Below are positions 27,801 through 35,174 of a DNA stretch of 64,000 nt, piece after piece. This stretch comes from Petrosia ficiformis. Its lineage: Eukaryota > Porifera > Demospongiae > Haplosclerida > Petrosiidae. A program made the translations under genes and the position numbers. Under the pieces are notes generated by a model. The model worked only from the letters and a program-made list of their open reading frames with translations. It had not been told where the DNA came from and made no database searches. The stretch covers positions 11,923,809 through 11,987,808 of the forward strand of contig OX345636.1 of NCBI GenBank assembly GCA_947044365.1. The letters are read 5' to 3'. How positions within the stretch are numbered: the stretch's first letter is position 1; every line of letters begins with the position of its first letter.

Positions 27801-30800
27801 GCTCTGACCTGTTTAATATTATTATATTATTTAAGTTGATATTTAAGTTATTATTCTTTTATCTACTTTCTGTGAGTCAGAGTTAATAGCTGAGAGTCAC
27901 AGACTATTATATTATTTAAACTATTTTTTTTCTCTATTTAATACAGAGAGAGTTAGCCAAGAAGGGATACATCAGAGCCAAAGATCATGAGAGTGTAGCA
28001 AGATTGAGAATAGAAGATGGTGATTTCTCAGGAGCTGTTAGAATGTATACACGTGCCAACAAAAGACTAGAATCTTTAGAAATTGCTCGAGGATTCGAGA
28101 GGGATGGTCATGTTCTTCAGGCTGATGTCTCTTCCTTTCAGTTAGCTAATCAATATGCAAAATTCTTTGTGGGAAGACGAGATGAAGCGAACTTAAAGAA
28201 AGTGTTGTCATACATTAGTGATGTCATTCTTCGAGTTGCTCACCTGAAAAAAGGTAAGTTCTACACAATGGCACTTGATGAATATATCCAAGCTGGGCAA
28301 TTGAAAAATGCGGAACGACTGATACTTGCTCAAGAGATGTACGACAGAGGGCTTATATTGGCACGTGAAAATGGCACCCGAAAACTCGAATATATATTTC
28401 TCCTTCATAAAGTTACTGCAGCAATATATAAAATGAACGACCAGAAATCACCTCTAGGTGAAGATATTACCAGTATATTGACTGAGCTAAGCAATACTTC
28501 TGAGCTCACGATCAAAGCCAAAGCTCTGTTACTAATTGGCATGACACAGAATAAGTCGGCTGCGTGTAGAGAGGCTCTAGGCTTGTATGATGATCAAGGA
28601 AGTGGTTTCATGAATAGTATAGGAAGTTTAGAATCTTTCAATCAAATGTTGAACATTCGTAAAGATCTCACGTTGTCAATGGTTGTGAACACTTGTTTAC
28701 ATGCCAAAGAGATTTCAGAATCTTTTAAAACTAACTCAGCTTCCAGAGTACAGAATATCAAACATGCTCTTGAGTTTTACCACCTGAGAAAGTTAGAGGA
28801 TATTTATCTGATGCCAAGGTCCCAAGATATATGGGTGGGTACTCTCCGTACAGTTGCTATGAAAGATTGTCCTTTGGATGAAGATGGTATGATGAGGCTG
28901 GATGCAACCAAAGTCCACAACTTACTTGTTGAAAGATATGCTGGATTTGTGTCAGAGTGGGTAAACATGTTTGAACTAGGGAAGAAAATAAAGGGTCGTC
29001 TGAGCACATTTCCCTTCCATAAAGAAGTAAGTGAAAAGGGATATATTACGAGATATCTTGCTGGCTATCCTGCACACAGAGCAGAAGAGTATATCAGTGT
29101 AATAAGTATCGTTCTCCAAGCTATTAAAGTGAAACCAGGTATCATGGAAGAAAAGGTGGTCGAACGGATAATACCTCGTTTATTTTCGCCATTCGTCTCT
29201 CTCTGTCTCCCCATTAGTAAACAACACCGTTACAAAGTAGAAAGAAACCCCGTTATTTGTGAAAGTCTCGACAGAAATATTGATTTCTTAGTCCGAAAAG
29301 AATTCCTTCTGAAACCTGATGTAGATGAACTTTTTGAAGCATGGCGATGTTGGTGTTTTGTTCGAAATACTGTTGAGTTAGAGAAACATCTTGAAGATTT
29401 TGCAGCCAAACATGGTTCTGGGACTCCCGAACAAGAGAAAACAAAAGTGTGGTTGGTGTATGATAAGAAAACAGGTGTACATCACTATTTCTTTGCATTT
29501 TGGCTGAAGGCTTGTCATATAATTCGAAGTGACTGCCAGGTGATTGGATCAATGAAACTGATTTTTAATTATTTCCTGACAATCATCGCCAGAAGATCAA
29601 CACTTCGTCGAAGCATTTCCATAATGAATTTCACTAACGTTGCTACCTTGTGTTCCACGGCACTTTTTGGCCTTCTCAGCGTAGCCAAGCCAGAGTACAA
29701 TCTATTTATACCTGTCTTCTACAAATACGAGTGTCAGTTATTTGACGATTTGAATATACAGGGTGCAAAGCAATTTTGGCTACTCACTGCCTGTGTGGAA
29801 CAGGTACGAAAGAGAAAATCAGATGGGAGCATAACCAAACTTTGCGATGAGTCCGAAGAATTTCTCACTCGTATTTTATCTTTATTACTTGGCAGCTACA
29901 ATCAACATTTCCATGTTCTGAAGTATGCTCTTGGCCGTTCCACAAGTTGGGAAGATGGTTCACTTCTTCATTGTCTTGTGCTTATATTAGTACTTGTAGC
30001 TAATGTACGCATTCTTTCCCACAACAATGTTCCCTTCATATCCGAATGCATCTCAGAAATCATTACTCAAGTCGAGAAAGCCTTAACTTCTGAAGAAAAG
30101 TCCAAGCTGCCATCTTACTTAACTACTGTTCATGATAAATTGTCATCAGCTATTAGTGTTGATGATGTATTTGCAATTATACAGATTCTTCTATCCCAGT
30201 ATAACTTCCCTTCCAATTTAGCTAAGCTCGTACCAGCAAGAAATGGAAACATGGATTTTAAAGAAATGGCTCTTCCCCCTGAGTTGTGTGTTATAAAACT
30301 AAATCCAAAGGTTACCTCTCATAGTGTTCCTGACAGCTCTAGTGCTTCTGCTGTTCAAGCAGAAGTACAAAAACACGTACCACCTCATCAAGAAGTCCCA
30401 ACATCAAAGCAACAAACTCAAGTAAGTACTGATATTAATACTTACCTGGAACTACATGTACTTTTTGATCACTTTCCTTAATATGAACGAATATTTGAGC
30501 TTGCTTTTATACATTATAATTACACGTACAGTACCTGAGTTTACATACTATCACTGTACTACACAGTATAACACCTTAGTATTATGCTATCACATACAAA
30601 TATAAAGAGAATCACACATTACTATGATTACAGTACAAATTAGTACTACAGTACTACTAAGAAATACAGTTGACTATCACCTTATTAAAGTGTAGTTCCC
30701 TGTAGACGTAATTAAGTCAACTGTAGTAGGCATACTTCATGTATAACCTATTTCTGATGAAATATGTAGATGTTTATAACAATAACCCTGTATTTTTATT

Positions 30801-33800
30801 TAGTGCTATGTTTGGTAGTATTCACTATCGTAATAGTACAAGTTTTGATAATTCAATTATTCAATTGCGATTATCCAAAACCTGATCTCGCGATAGTCAC
30901 ACTTGGCAACTGCGCATGTACACTTCAGAAACACATTATGTTAATTAATTAAGATGGCCACGATATCTAGTTAGAGGTATGTTCTTTAGTGAGGTTTGAA
31001 GCTTCCTTTGAGTTCCAGCAAAGAGTCTTCATAAAGAAAGATAGAAAGGAAGATACCTGCAAGATTTGTTAAGTATAGTTGTTTTGTTTCTACATGTCCC
31101 TATGATTGCTTGGTGTCCAGCATTCAGTAATCTCGGCTGACTTTATCAAGCCTGAAACACAACAGCCTTTTATAGTTATTATTTTGATTACCTACTCTCC
31201 TTACATTTTAAAGGATCTTGTAGAACTTTAGGAATATACATTGTATTTCAGGTAGAATAGATTGCTATTAGTTCCAGTTTCTACGTAGCAGCTTTCTTTC
31301 TTCCTGCTGCTGCAGCAAAGCTAGAGCGTGCATTCTATTATGCACCACACCCTTTAATTGACCGAGCCCCTGGGAATGACGCAACTTCCTTAACTACATA
31401 TACAGTGTGTTCTTGTGCAAGTGGACACAAAAATATATATACATGTATATATATATATATATATATAGTTCGAAAGCGTGGGAAAGCAATCACAGGGATG
31501 GCCCTACGGGCCATAAAAATACTGAATACCAACGATTCGTATCTTTAAATGCTCACTGTTTGAATATTTTGTGAAAGTACATGTACCATGTATCGTTAAT
31601 ATCTAATTTAGATGTGTATCATGTGTCTCTCAAACTGATATCTTGTAAAAGAGAGCTTATATTTTGCCTCTTTTGTTATGTAAAAGTAGAATCACGTCAA
31701 GTTGAGACTGAGCTTATTATAAATTCATAGTTATGTATTGATTCAATGATTTCAATCACCATAGTAACCACACTTGTGTACACATGTACATGGACTGCAT
31801 CTGAGAAAATATGTTTGACTTGTGATAACTGTACTGCATGCAAATTCACACGAGGAGCTAATCTGCATACCATAGCAATATTCATGAATTAATTATAGTA
31901 ATTAAGTCAATACTTGTAGTTTAATGAAGCATTTCTTCTGGATGTTTCAGCTTGTGAGCCATCATCAGCTATGGTACTTAGCAATAAATATGTTATTTTA
32001 AGACCTCCTCAGATGAATTGGACATTTCAAATCACTAACACCCCCCACCCTCAATATTTATGATCTTCATACATCTATGTACTTTAGTTAGAACTTAGAA
32101 AGTGCTTTCCCTAAACTCATACCACTACTAGGGATGTGTAATTGATAACAATTGATGGTTATGATGTTGCAGTATCATCATTAATTCATTTGTGCCTACC
32201 TGAGCAAACAAGTGTATATAGAGAAAAAAACATCCCTATGATTGCTTTACAAATTTAAGTATCCCTATGACTGCATTGTGGTGTCCAGCATTCAGTAATC
32301 ATGGCTGACTTTATCATGCCTGAAACACAACTGCCTATTATAGTTATTATTTTGATTATCTACTCTCCTTACCTTTTAAAGAACCTTGTAGAACTTTAGG
32401 AATATATTTTAGGTAGAATAGCTTGCTATTAGTTTCAGTTTCTGCGTAAGCTACAAGCAACTTTCCTTCTTCTGGTCTGTATTCCTCTTTAGAGCTCGAG
32501 CGCGCGTTCTATTACGCACCATGCCCATTAATTGACCGAGCCCCCCAGAATGACGCAACTTCCTTAACTACGTATACAACGCATACTCACGCAAGTGACA
32601 CAAGAATATAAATATATATTATATACATGTACAGTATATACATTAAACCCCGTGGAAAGCAATCATAGGGATGGCCTTCCGGGCCATAAAAACTAGTAAA
32701 AACTAGTGCTGGGAATCGGTAGAGATACCAATATCAATTATTAGTGCACCCAATCTCGATTGATTATCAATAATATCAGAGGAAGTAATTATTACTTGAC
32801 AGGAAAGACCCACCACTAATTGGCATGAAAATAGATAATTTGGGTATCATGTACCAATTGTAAGTTAAGTTACTAGGATGTTTTTAAAAAAAGAAATGCC
32901 CTGTACTGAATGCACATGCACATAAGTACAAATTGATATCTTGTCACGATATCGATTATCAATATTTCGATTATCGAGTCCCATCACTACAAAAAAATGT
33001 TTTGACAGCTTATAAATGAAGAATAGGACATCCCAACTTTAGATCCTAACTTAATACACTGTATTACCACATATTTAAGGCATGCTTTGGCACATGATGT
33101 TGATTGATATTTTCACATTTGCATGGAGGTGGAAATTAGAAAAAATCACAAACGTTTTTTGCCATGAAAATGTTTCACTATTCAGTATGTCATTGAGTTT
33201 GGCTAATATATGTGACACACTCTAGCTGGGAAAATAAGTACTTTTTTATTCAATTCATGAGGCAACACCCTCTCTTTAAATGTTGCTATTCAGCCTTTTT
33301 ATATAGCAAGACAACGAAATTTGTATTCAGGAAATTCATGCATTGCAAAATTAGTTGTCTTCCTCTACAAAACGTTGAATAGGGATGAATGAGTGTTGAA
33401 AATTAAGCCACATTGAATCGCATCACAGAAAGTACTGATTTTCTAAATTTCTATATATGTTTTCTAATTGAATTGTTAGAGTATTTAGTATCAACATAAT
33501 AACTTAGTGATCAATTATCTCTTTCTTGTAGACCTCTGCTACGCCTCAGTTGAAAACTGTGAATCCTGAGCTACAGCAACAACTCATGTTTGTTTTGCAA
33601 CAGATACAACAATACCAGCAATACCAGATAATTCTTTCTCAGCAAATGTCGCAACTACAGCAAACTTCGGCTTTTAACATGACACCACAACACCAGCAAC
33701 GACTGAATGACTTGAAGCAACAGTATTTCCAAGTGATTCAAGCTCAACAACAGCTACAATTGCAACAACAACAAATAAATTTCAAAATGCTGCAACAGTT

Positions 33801-34833
33801 GAATGACACGCCATCGTCATCTGTTGGTAGCCAAGGACTAGAACACAATACCTCCACTATTGGTTCACAGCGTATGTTTTCCGACCCATTTACACAACCT
33901 ACCCTATCAACGCAAGCTAGCTTGGGTCAAACTCTGAACGATCCATTCTCAACACAAGCTAAGTCAATTTGGCCTACTTCAAATTCCATGTATTCTGGTT
34001 TACAAGGTCCTCTGTATTACTCAGAATCTAATAGTATGACTGGGATTCCAGGTTCTGAACCAAAAGATGGTGCTAGTGTGGATCAGACTAGAAAAGACTA
34101 TGAAGACGATACTCTAATGTTCTATGATGATGAAATTGAACAACTTCTGGCTACCGACCTCTCACAACCTGACGTGTTTGTTGAAACAAAAAGTACCCTG
34201 CCTGTTTCTACATCTAATGAAGACATGGAGTTAGTAGATCAGCACTACTGTCAAGTATGTGGTGTGTCTTTTAAACCAGAAAGAAAAGGGAGTGTAATAG
34301 AGGATGAAGAACTAGGCTTAACCACTGCTGGCTCACAAAATTATGAAGATCATATCTATAGTGCCTTGCATAAAGATAATTTGTTTGCTTATAAGAAGTA
34401 CATTGCCGTTAAAACACAGCATTTCGATGACTTAAGGAGCAACCTTGAAAAGGCACTTGAGGAAGCAAGCTTGCAAGATGCTGTTGACATAGAGCGATTT
34501 GTGGTAAAAGTAAAATCCGATATGAGAAATTTTGACCAAAAGATGGAAGAGTACAAGGATAAGTTTTCATGGAAAAAGGCTCACGGTGAGATTTTTGGCT
34601 CTCTAGAAGTGATGCAGTCTCAAAAACGCCAGCTAATGAAATTGTGTGCTCTGGAGTCTATTAAGAATCCTCAAATTCCCGTTACGAGTATTGTAGGGGA
34701 CAATGTAGATCATCAGGAATTATATTATGAAGATGAAGAAGAGATTGAGTTTGATGAAGAAATAGAGATAACTGAGGATACGAAGCAAAAGTCACGTGAC
34801 AAAAAGAGACAACGCAAACTAAACAAGAAATAA
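2887..34833 (+). CDS. TRANK1-like: TRANK1-like protein (ankyrin/TPR/SF1 helicase), 3' part of gene
   Basis: Twelve exons were placed by open frame and GT-AG borders: 2887-3501, 7684-7977, 12226-12356, 12502-12723, 14260-14529, 16128-16308, 17642-18562, 19290-19420, 20753-23749, 25685-26317, 27947-30421 and 33532-34833. Exon phases chain without a break to a TAA at 34831, giving 10,172 coding bases (about 3,389 residues). The first exon enters in phase 1, so the gene begins upstream of the window. Domain order is ankyrin-like module, TPRs, second ankyrin-like module, UvrD-like SF1 helicase with all core motifs, helical region, then Gln-rich tail. The order matches TRANK1 (TPR and ankyrin repeat-containing protein 1), whose biochemical role is poorly defined; helicase activity here is inferred. 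Two adjacent genes merged by my model is possible but less likely, given the phase match. Confidence 0.85.
3905..4148. mobile_element. MITE-A family, truncated copy
   Basis: It carries the family's internal block (GTTGCATCATTCTGGGGAGC, TCAATTAATGGGTGTGG, then CTTACGTAGAAACTGC), found also at 5505-5620, 31350-31400, 32510-32600 and 61535-61650. Neither terminal inverted repeat is complete. Confidence 0.65.
4176..4750. mobile_element. MITE-A family copy with hairpin insertion
   Basis: One end reads ACATCCCTATATTTGCTTTG (about 4193). The opposite end is the inverted GGAAAGCAATTAAAGGGATG (about 4724-4744). The segment 4193-4510 is a near-perfect inverted copy of 5560-5886. The internal region is replaced or interrupted by a fold-back at 4511-4590. 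No transposase is present, so it is non-autonomous. Confidence 0.7.
4511..4590. repeat. Perfect 25 bp stem hairpin
   Basis: The 25 bases at 4511-4535 (ACCACTTCC...) are exactly complementary to 4566-4590 (...GGAAGTGGT), with a 30 base loop. It is either a tiny fold-back element or a precursor-like RNA hairpin; sequence alone cannot decide. Confidence 0.75.
4858..5165. repeat. Dispersed repeat of the CCATTTTGCACAGG type
   Basis: The core TTCGGCCATTTTGCACAGGA followed by GGTATCCAGGAAGAG recurs in variant form near 42535, 47380 and 51955. The ends AAAACCACACTTTTGG and CACAAGTGTGGTTTTCC are inverted, so this is probably a non-autonomous TIR element. Confidence 0.55.
5390..5886. mobile_element. 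MITE-A family, near full-length copy
   Basis: The left end CCATCCCTATAATTGCTTTC (about 5399) is inverted at the right end as AAAGCAAATATAGGGATG. Length is about 490 bp with no open frame. It is the clearest copy for defining the family; others are at 4176-4750, 31097-31520, 32235-32690, 61370-61825 and 62620-63045. Confidence 0.75.
5925..6075. repeat. Dispersed element containing one 42 bp satellite motif
   Basis: It shares TTTGAAATTCTTTCATGTTT and the following TAAACTAAAT with 11440-11480, and ends with CCTCAACATTGAGATTGT, the core of the 42 bp satellite at 11557-12145. It is a likely progenitor of that array. Confidence 0.6.
6945..7683 (+). repeat. Tandem array duplicating a splice acceptor and exon start
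   Basis: Units of about 78-94 bp each contain TTATCTTAACAG followed by GTCCTATTGACTC and GCTATTGA, i.e. the acceptor and first bases of the exon at 7684. AG positions are near 6964, 7042, 7122, 7206, 7290, 7376, 7511 (variant CAAG) and 7589, then the inferred true one at 7683. Decoy copies diverge after about 25 bases (GAATACCC...) and in the exon frame run into TAA in the next unit. Confidence 0.85.
7684..7977 (+). CDS. TRANK1-like exon: ankyrin repeats of module 1
   Basis: It starts after actaacag at 7683 and ends at the donor gtttga (7978), phase 1 at both ends. It encodes about 98 residues with ankyrin-like signatures: FINSGASPNG, NVTPIAAALRAS, DIVSILLDNGADI and SPVHVATKLALETG. It aligns with the 3' third of exon 17642-18562 (LIKSGISPNG, TLLVHGAHVDS, SPVHAATKLALETG). 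The preceding array offers eight competing acceptors. Confidence 0.85.
8615..8738. mobile_element. Hairpin MITE (TAGCCCTAGTTGGAGG family), copy 1
   Basis: This is an imperfect palindrome: TAGCCCTAGTTGGAGGCAAT with ATGGGC on the left, inverted on the right as GCCCATAACTGCCTCTAAAA. It matches 9974-10104, and the pair brackets the TMEM45-like gene. Confidence 0.75.
8839..9777 (-). CDS. TMEM45-like: TMEM45/DUF716 family multi-pass membrane protein
   Basis: A single uninterrupted frame of 312 residues. I start at the ATG at 9777 (MGSLGGHVLPG), because TMEM45 proteins begin with a similar MGS-x-GH-LPG-FFL motif; nine further in-frame bases upstream reach only a GTG. Several hydrophobic segments are visible, including FFLVYGLWWIF at the start, LIGIICEMFI, LSGIIDLISLCI, LLVIAIVIGAVSAAM, LALSYVLQGTWF and IIACFIWHVMIIGVGMFIF. 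QHATMYSCFALSG matches the conserved family stretch. The tail is acidic and cytosolic-looking. Length is close to the usual 270-290 residues. It is intronless and antisense inside a TRANK1-like intron, which suits a retrocopy or compact nested gene. A possible minus-strand AATAAA lies at 8583-8588. Family function is poorly known. Confidence 0.85.
   Translation of the reverse strand: MGSLGGHVLPGVFFLVYGLWWIFTSIWLYLTTSLKLNSRETGKYSDANIKSKSYIPQPFCTKVPIESIIKTILPLIGIICEMFIKDKEGHIVTYKFSLYNSDGSFAKLVVLQHATMYSCFALSGIIDLISLCIQYPKHTSQLFTSLALVMEALLFYFHLGGRDPLDQRLHQLLVIAIVIGAVSAAMRMLYATNLFVNCTLALSYVLQGTWFIQIGVVLYGGSKIWEPLGDEEREHRITMFIIACFIWHVMIIGVGMFIFYTFTMIGLKYIKTRREEKKGGVWGCPLTIDSPGYQPLLNDEEVSLQNYDETSI
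9974..10104. mobile_element. Hairpin MITE (TAGCCCTAGTTGGAGG family), copy 2
   Basis: The left arm TAGCCCTAGTTGGAGGGATT is inverted as CCTCCAACTAGGGTA on the right. An internal inner arm ATAATTGGTC is mirrored by GACCAATTAT. It is homologous to 8615-8738. Confidence 0.8.
10109..11397. repeat. Minisatellite of TACTG pentamers with TATTATTACTATC spacers
   Basis: About 15 units, many 85-90 bp apart, each holding TATTATTACTATCGTACC, CTGTACTGTACAGAACTATG and a variable (TACTG)n tract. Long open frames exist on both strands only because the pentamer lacks stops in the frames it cycles through; they are not genes. Confidence 0.9.
11557..12145. repeat. 42 bp satellite array, about 14 units
   Basis: Near-identical 42 bp units contain ATTACTATTACTAATAGTAT and CCTCAACATTGAGATTGTCT. 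Each unit holds the dyad TACTATTA-C-TAATAGTA. The array reads as a 14-residue repeat because 42 is a multiple of three, which is an artefact. An inverted, shorter array of the same unit lies at 62180-62525. Confidence 0.92.
12226..12356 (+). CDS. TRANK1-like exon: ankyrin repeat of module 1
   Basis: The exon is 131 bases, with acceptor ttccttcag, donor gtgaga, phase 1 in and 0 out. It encodes a segment with FPENGRLVDKYNRTPLHI. Its paralogue 19290-19420 is also exactly 131 bases and encodes FPPNGRLVDKNSQTPLHI. The T-P-L-H motif is the ankyrin signature. Confidence 0.85.
12502..12723 (+). CDS. TRANK1-like exon: end of module 1 and charged helix
   Basis: The acceptor is ttttcag and the donor gtgtgt (12724); without splicing the frame stops four codons later at 12733-12735. 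It encodes 74 residues: VLLVLTQYNIDKSLRDDT, then a charged helix (EAQRKEELRSSKKLSEKEEE). Its start parallels VCEVLCRYHIDPLCKDQ at 20753. The weak donor is chosen because it keeps phase 0 into the next exon. Confidence 0.75.
12724..14259 (+). other. TRANK1-like intron, simple-sequence rich
   Basis: It contains TACATGTA-rich DNA (12750-13440), a partial copy of the GACCTCA repeat family (about 13560-13690: TTCATGTTCACCATGACCTC), and a long degenerate (TACTG/TAATG)n tract (13700-14170). No gene is visible. Confidence 0.65.
14260..14529 (+). CDS. TRANK1-like exon: first TPR segment
   Basis: The acceptor is taatacag, the donor gttaat, 90 codons, phase 0 on both sides. Residues AREMKRFGNNYFTDKQFENA, then AIHAYSQSV and YCNLALTLFKMGHYADS, followed by ALALNPNSYK, form tetratricopeptide helices. 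They continue in the next exon as AYFRRAEATR, the typical third TPR. Confidence 0.85.
15617..15750 (+). mobile_element. tRNA-derived SINE with intact tRNA-like head
   Basis: Positions 15617-15689 fold as a canonical 73 base cloverleaf: acceptor GCCTTGG with CTGAGGC and discriminator A; D stem GCTC/GAGC; anticodon stem TCTGT/ACAGA with loop CTGGAGT; five-base variable region; T arm GTGGG-TTCGAAT-CCCAC. The internal promoter boxes look intact. It is followed by a non-tRNA body (GCCTCAGGTGTC) and a (TTTC)n tail, and a second copy of this 3' part exists at 47729-47816, so I call it a SINE. The anticodon GGA would read Ser codons, but the short variable loop is not that of a Ser tRNA. Confidence 0.7.
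15795..15998. mobile_element. GTTTTTGAT-ended element, copy 1
   Basis: The ends AGTTTTTGAT and ATCAAAAACT are inverted. The internal GCATGGGACAAATTGGCTCA is shared, in opposite orientation, with 43524-43743 and 50212-50430. No transposase; probably a MITE. Confidence 0.65.
16128..16308 (+). CDS. TRANK1-like exon: second TPR segment
   Basis: The acceptor is cgttacag, the donor gtacgt, phase 0 in and 1 out. It encodes AYFRRAEATRMRATQL and DMYDKAMADYAKTYCL, closing the TPR block. The outgoing phase 1 matches the incoming phase of both 17642 and 2887, suggesting a similar TPR exon precedes module 1 upstream. Confidence 0.85.
16339..17045. mobile_element. 707 bp TIR element with strong internal palindrome
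   Basis: Ends CAGTAGAGGACAT...GTTAAC and GTTAAC...ATGTCCTCTACTG are inverted over roughly 40 bp with small gaps. Near the left, 16396-16428 (CGATTGCAACCATAATCTGC...) is mirrored exactly by the following arm to about 16460. There is no long open frame, and I could not settle a target-site duplication. It lies in the intron 16309-17641. Confidence 0.75.
17046..17641. repeat. TACATGTA-rich intron end
   Basis: Positions 17046-17320 are mostly (TACATG)n. A dispersed repeat resembling 46895-47080 lies at 17340-17480 (TTCATACAGGGTTTTTTG, GAGGTTGCTTCTGGGG). No gene. Confidence 0.6.
17642..18562 (+). CDS. TRANK1-like exon: ankyrin-like module 2, unsplit
   Basis: One 921 base exon (acceptor tcctgttag, donor gtttgt, phase 1 at both ends) corresponds to the two exons 2887-3501 plus 7684-7977 (909 bases) of module 1. 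It encodes about 307 residues from DCIRFLPLLHECDK to SPVHAATKLALETG. At the place where module 1 has its intron this copy reads TCAGGTGAAATC, i.e. AG joined to GT. An intragenic duplication is the simplest reading. Confidence 0.85.
18563..19289 (+). repeat. Intron with 88 bp satellite, about six units
   Basis: From about 18665 to 19210, units carry AGATAGAGACACTAGTACCA, TCAGCAATGATTAATAGTCA and AAAGCAATCATAGGGATACT. One unit is shortened. This is the reverse complement of the larger array at 52985-54372, and both match the terminal part of MITE-A (5815-5886). The array ends about 80 bp before exon 19290. Confidence 0.88.
19290..19420 (+). CDS. TRANK1-like exon: ankyrin repeat of module 2
   Basis: The exon is 131 bases (acceptor ctgttgtag, donor gtaaat) and is the paralogue of 12226-12356 in length, phase and sequence. 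It encodes NLTFLDVVCSKTVFPPNG and RLVDKNSQTPLHIVMRT. Confidence 0.85.
19421..20752 (+). other. TRANK1-like intron, TACATGTA-rich with a MITE-D copy
   Basis: Positions 19490-20200 are dominated by TACATGTA and TACTG runs. A block of roughly 150 bp (GTAGTACAGTACAGGACAAA...) is duplicated near 19623 and 19747. MITE-D lies at 20445-20614. No gene. Confidence 0.6.
20445..20614. mobile_element. MITE-D family (GTCACCATACAGTA termini), copy 1
   Basis: The ends GTCACCATACAGTA and TACTGTATGGTGAC are perfect inverted repeats; length 170 bp. Related copies are at 25419-25580, 27183-27325 and 61214-61357, all sharing GTCAATT and AGTAATTACT blocks. Confidence 0.8.
20753..23749 (+). CDS. TRANK1-like exon: SF1 helicase core
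   Basis: The exon is 2,997 bases, phase 0 at both ends (acceptor tattttag, donor gtaagt). Residue 1 is V at 20753. A poly-Lys run (about residues 64-76) and acidic linkers precede the motor. Walker A is GRSGTGKT (22112-22135), motif II is VDEVQD (about 23165-23182), motif III is LTGDTAQSI (about 23243-23269), motif IV region is INFRSHSG, and motif V is VFEAKGLEFDDV (about 23680-23715). All catalytic residues expected of a UvrD/SF1 ATPase are present, so an active motor is plausible. Motif VI is in the next exon. Confidence 0.9.
23750..25684 (+). repeat. Intron with 54-60 bp minisatellite splitting the helicase
   Basis: From about 23773 to 25372, some 29 units carry CCAACAGTGACCACACAGTA and TCAGTATACATGTACACACT, followed by ACACTATATATAC. 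The array starts about 25 bases after the donor. The remainder (25419-25580) is a MITE-D copy and TACATGTA DNA. Apparent open frames inside are repeat artefacts. Confidence 0.9.
25419..25580. mobile_element. MITE-D family, diverged copy 2
   Basis: It shows GTCACTATATAGTACTCGGT at the left, TTTGTCAATTCAATACCACA inside, and CTATATGGTGA at the right, matching the family order with mutated ends. Confidence 0.6.
25685..26317 (+). CDS. TRANK1-like exon: helicase motif VI and following helices
   Basis: Acceptor cgctatag, donor gtaatg, 211 codons, phase 0. It continues FFSDSL as INKEWRVVTTY, then carries LYTAITRAKCNLWIYD (motif VI, with the arginine finger region of SF1 enzymes). Helical repeat-like segments follow: WQQQGDYFRRKGLWEPAMKC, and AARLFEKLGQ at the end. 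Confidence 0.9.
26318..27946 (+). other. TRANK1-like intron without visible gene
   Basis: It contains TACATGTA runs, a MITE-A end fragment (26995-27030), MITE-D copy 3 (27183-27325) and a short degenerate repeat of AGAGTGAAGGGCTGAG units (about 27520-27650). Confidence 0.6.
27183..27325. mobile_element. MITE-D family, copy 3
   Basis: The left end GGTCACCCTAGAGTACAGTA and internal CTTGTCAATTCAGCAC match the copies at 20445 and 61214. The right end is degraded into ACTATACTATATGGG. Confidence 0.6.
27947..30421 (+). CDS. TRANK1-like exon: long alpha-helical C-terminal region
   Basis: Acceptor taatacag, donor gtaagt, 825 codons, phase 0. It begins RELAKKGYIRAKDHESVA, then RIEDGDFSGAVRMYTRANK, typical of the TPR-like helical solenoid after the TRANK1 helicase. 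No catalytic motif is evident. The end is enriched in Ser, Gln and Pro, leading into the Gln-rich exon. Confidence 0.88.
31097..31520. mobile_element. MITE-A family copy
   Basis: The left end is TGTCCCTATGATTGCTTGGT. The internal block contains CGAGCCCCTGGGAATGACGC, and the right end is GGGAAAGCAATCACAGGGAT followed by GGCCCTACGGGCC. Confidence 0.75.
32235..32690. mobile_element. MITE-A family copy
   Basis: The left end CATCCCTATGATTGCTTTAC and right end GTGGAAAGCAATCATAGGGA followed by TGGCC form the terminal inverted repeats. The internal block contains GAGCCCCCCAGAATGACGCA. Confidence 0.78.
33532..34833 (+). CDS. TRANK1-like last exon: Gln-rich tail with Cys/His motif
   Basis: The acceptor is tttcttgtag; 433 codons then TAA. 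Residues 10-85 are Gln-rich (LQQIQQYQQYQ, QQQLQLQQQQ). About residues 237-285 hold HYCQVCGVSF and later DHIYSALH, a C-x2-C...H-x5-H arrangement that may bind zinc. The end is acidic (YYEDEEEIEFDEEIE) and then basic (KKRQRKLNKK), a possible nuclear signal. TRANK1 relatives carry a similar terminal zinc-finger-like motif. Confidence 0.88.
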   Translation, partial: TSATPQLKTVNPELQQQLMFVLQQIQQYQQYQIILSQQMSQLQQTSAFNMTPQHQQRLNDLKQQYFQVIQAQQQLQLQQQQINFKMLQQLNDTPSSSVGSQGLEHNTSTIGSQRMFSDPFTQPTLSTQASLGQTLNDPFSTQAKSIWPTSNSMYSGLQGPLYYSESNSMTGIPGSEPKDGASVDQTRKDYEDDTLMFYDDEIEQLLATDLSQPDVFVETKSTLPVSTSNEDMELVDQHYCQVCGVSFKPERKGSVIEDEELGLTTAGSQNYEDHIYSALHKDNLFAYKKYIAVKTQHFDDLRSNLEKALEEASLQDAVDIERFVVKVKSDMRNFDQKMEEYKDKFSWKKAHGEIFGSLEVMQSQKRQLMKLCALESIKNPQIPVTSIVGDNVDHQELYYEDEEEIEFDEEIEITEDTKQKSRDKKRQRKLNKK

Positions 34834-34941
34834 ATAACTAATTATAGGATTTAATTATTGTTGACTTATTAAGCCAAACAAGTTTTGTTTGATAATTATT
34901 TACTGTACTGATTATTTCTTTGATTTGTATAACTCTTAACC

Positions 34942-34947
34942 AATAAA
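34942..34947 (+). terminator. Probable poly(A) signal of the TRANK1-like gene
   Basis: AATAAA occurs about 110 bases after the stop codon; an earlier AATAAA overlaps the stop itself. No cleavage site can be proven from DNA. Confidence 0.5.
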
Positions 34948-35174
34948 TTGTGATCGTTAGTGATAGCATGACTTGTTCAACAGGCATTAACTAAGTTAAG
35001 TTAATTAATTAACTTCATTAAAATTCATTCAGTATCGTTATGGTCAATATGACCCAAAGCAGATCATAACTTCTTTATAGTTTATGAACTACATACTATT
35101 CAAATGTACAGCTCATAAGGAATTGATTGGTATGTGTTAATTGATCATAACACAACCAAAGTATGTTCGCATTC

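Larger units (their letters stand above)
30422..33531 (+). other. TRANK1-like intron with two MITE-A copies
   Basis: It contains AT-rich unique-looking DNA (30480-31080), MITE-A copies at 31097-31520 and 32235-32690, unassigned sequence (31540-32200), and a diverged repeat resembling the CCATTTTGCACAGG type near 33100-33400. No gene. Confidence 0.65.
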
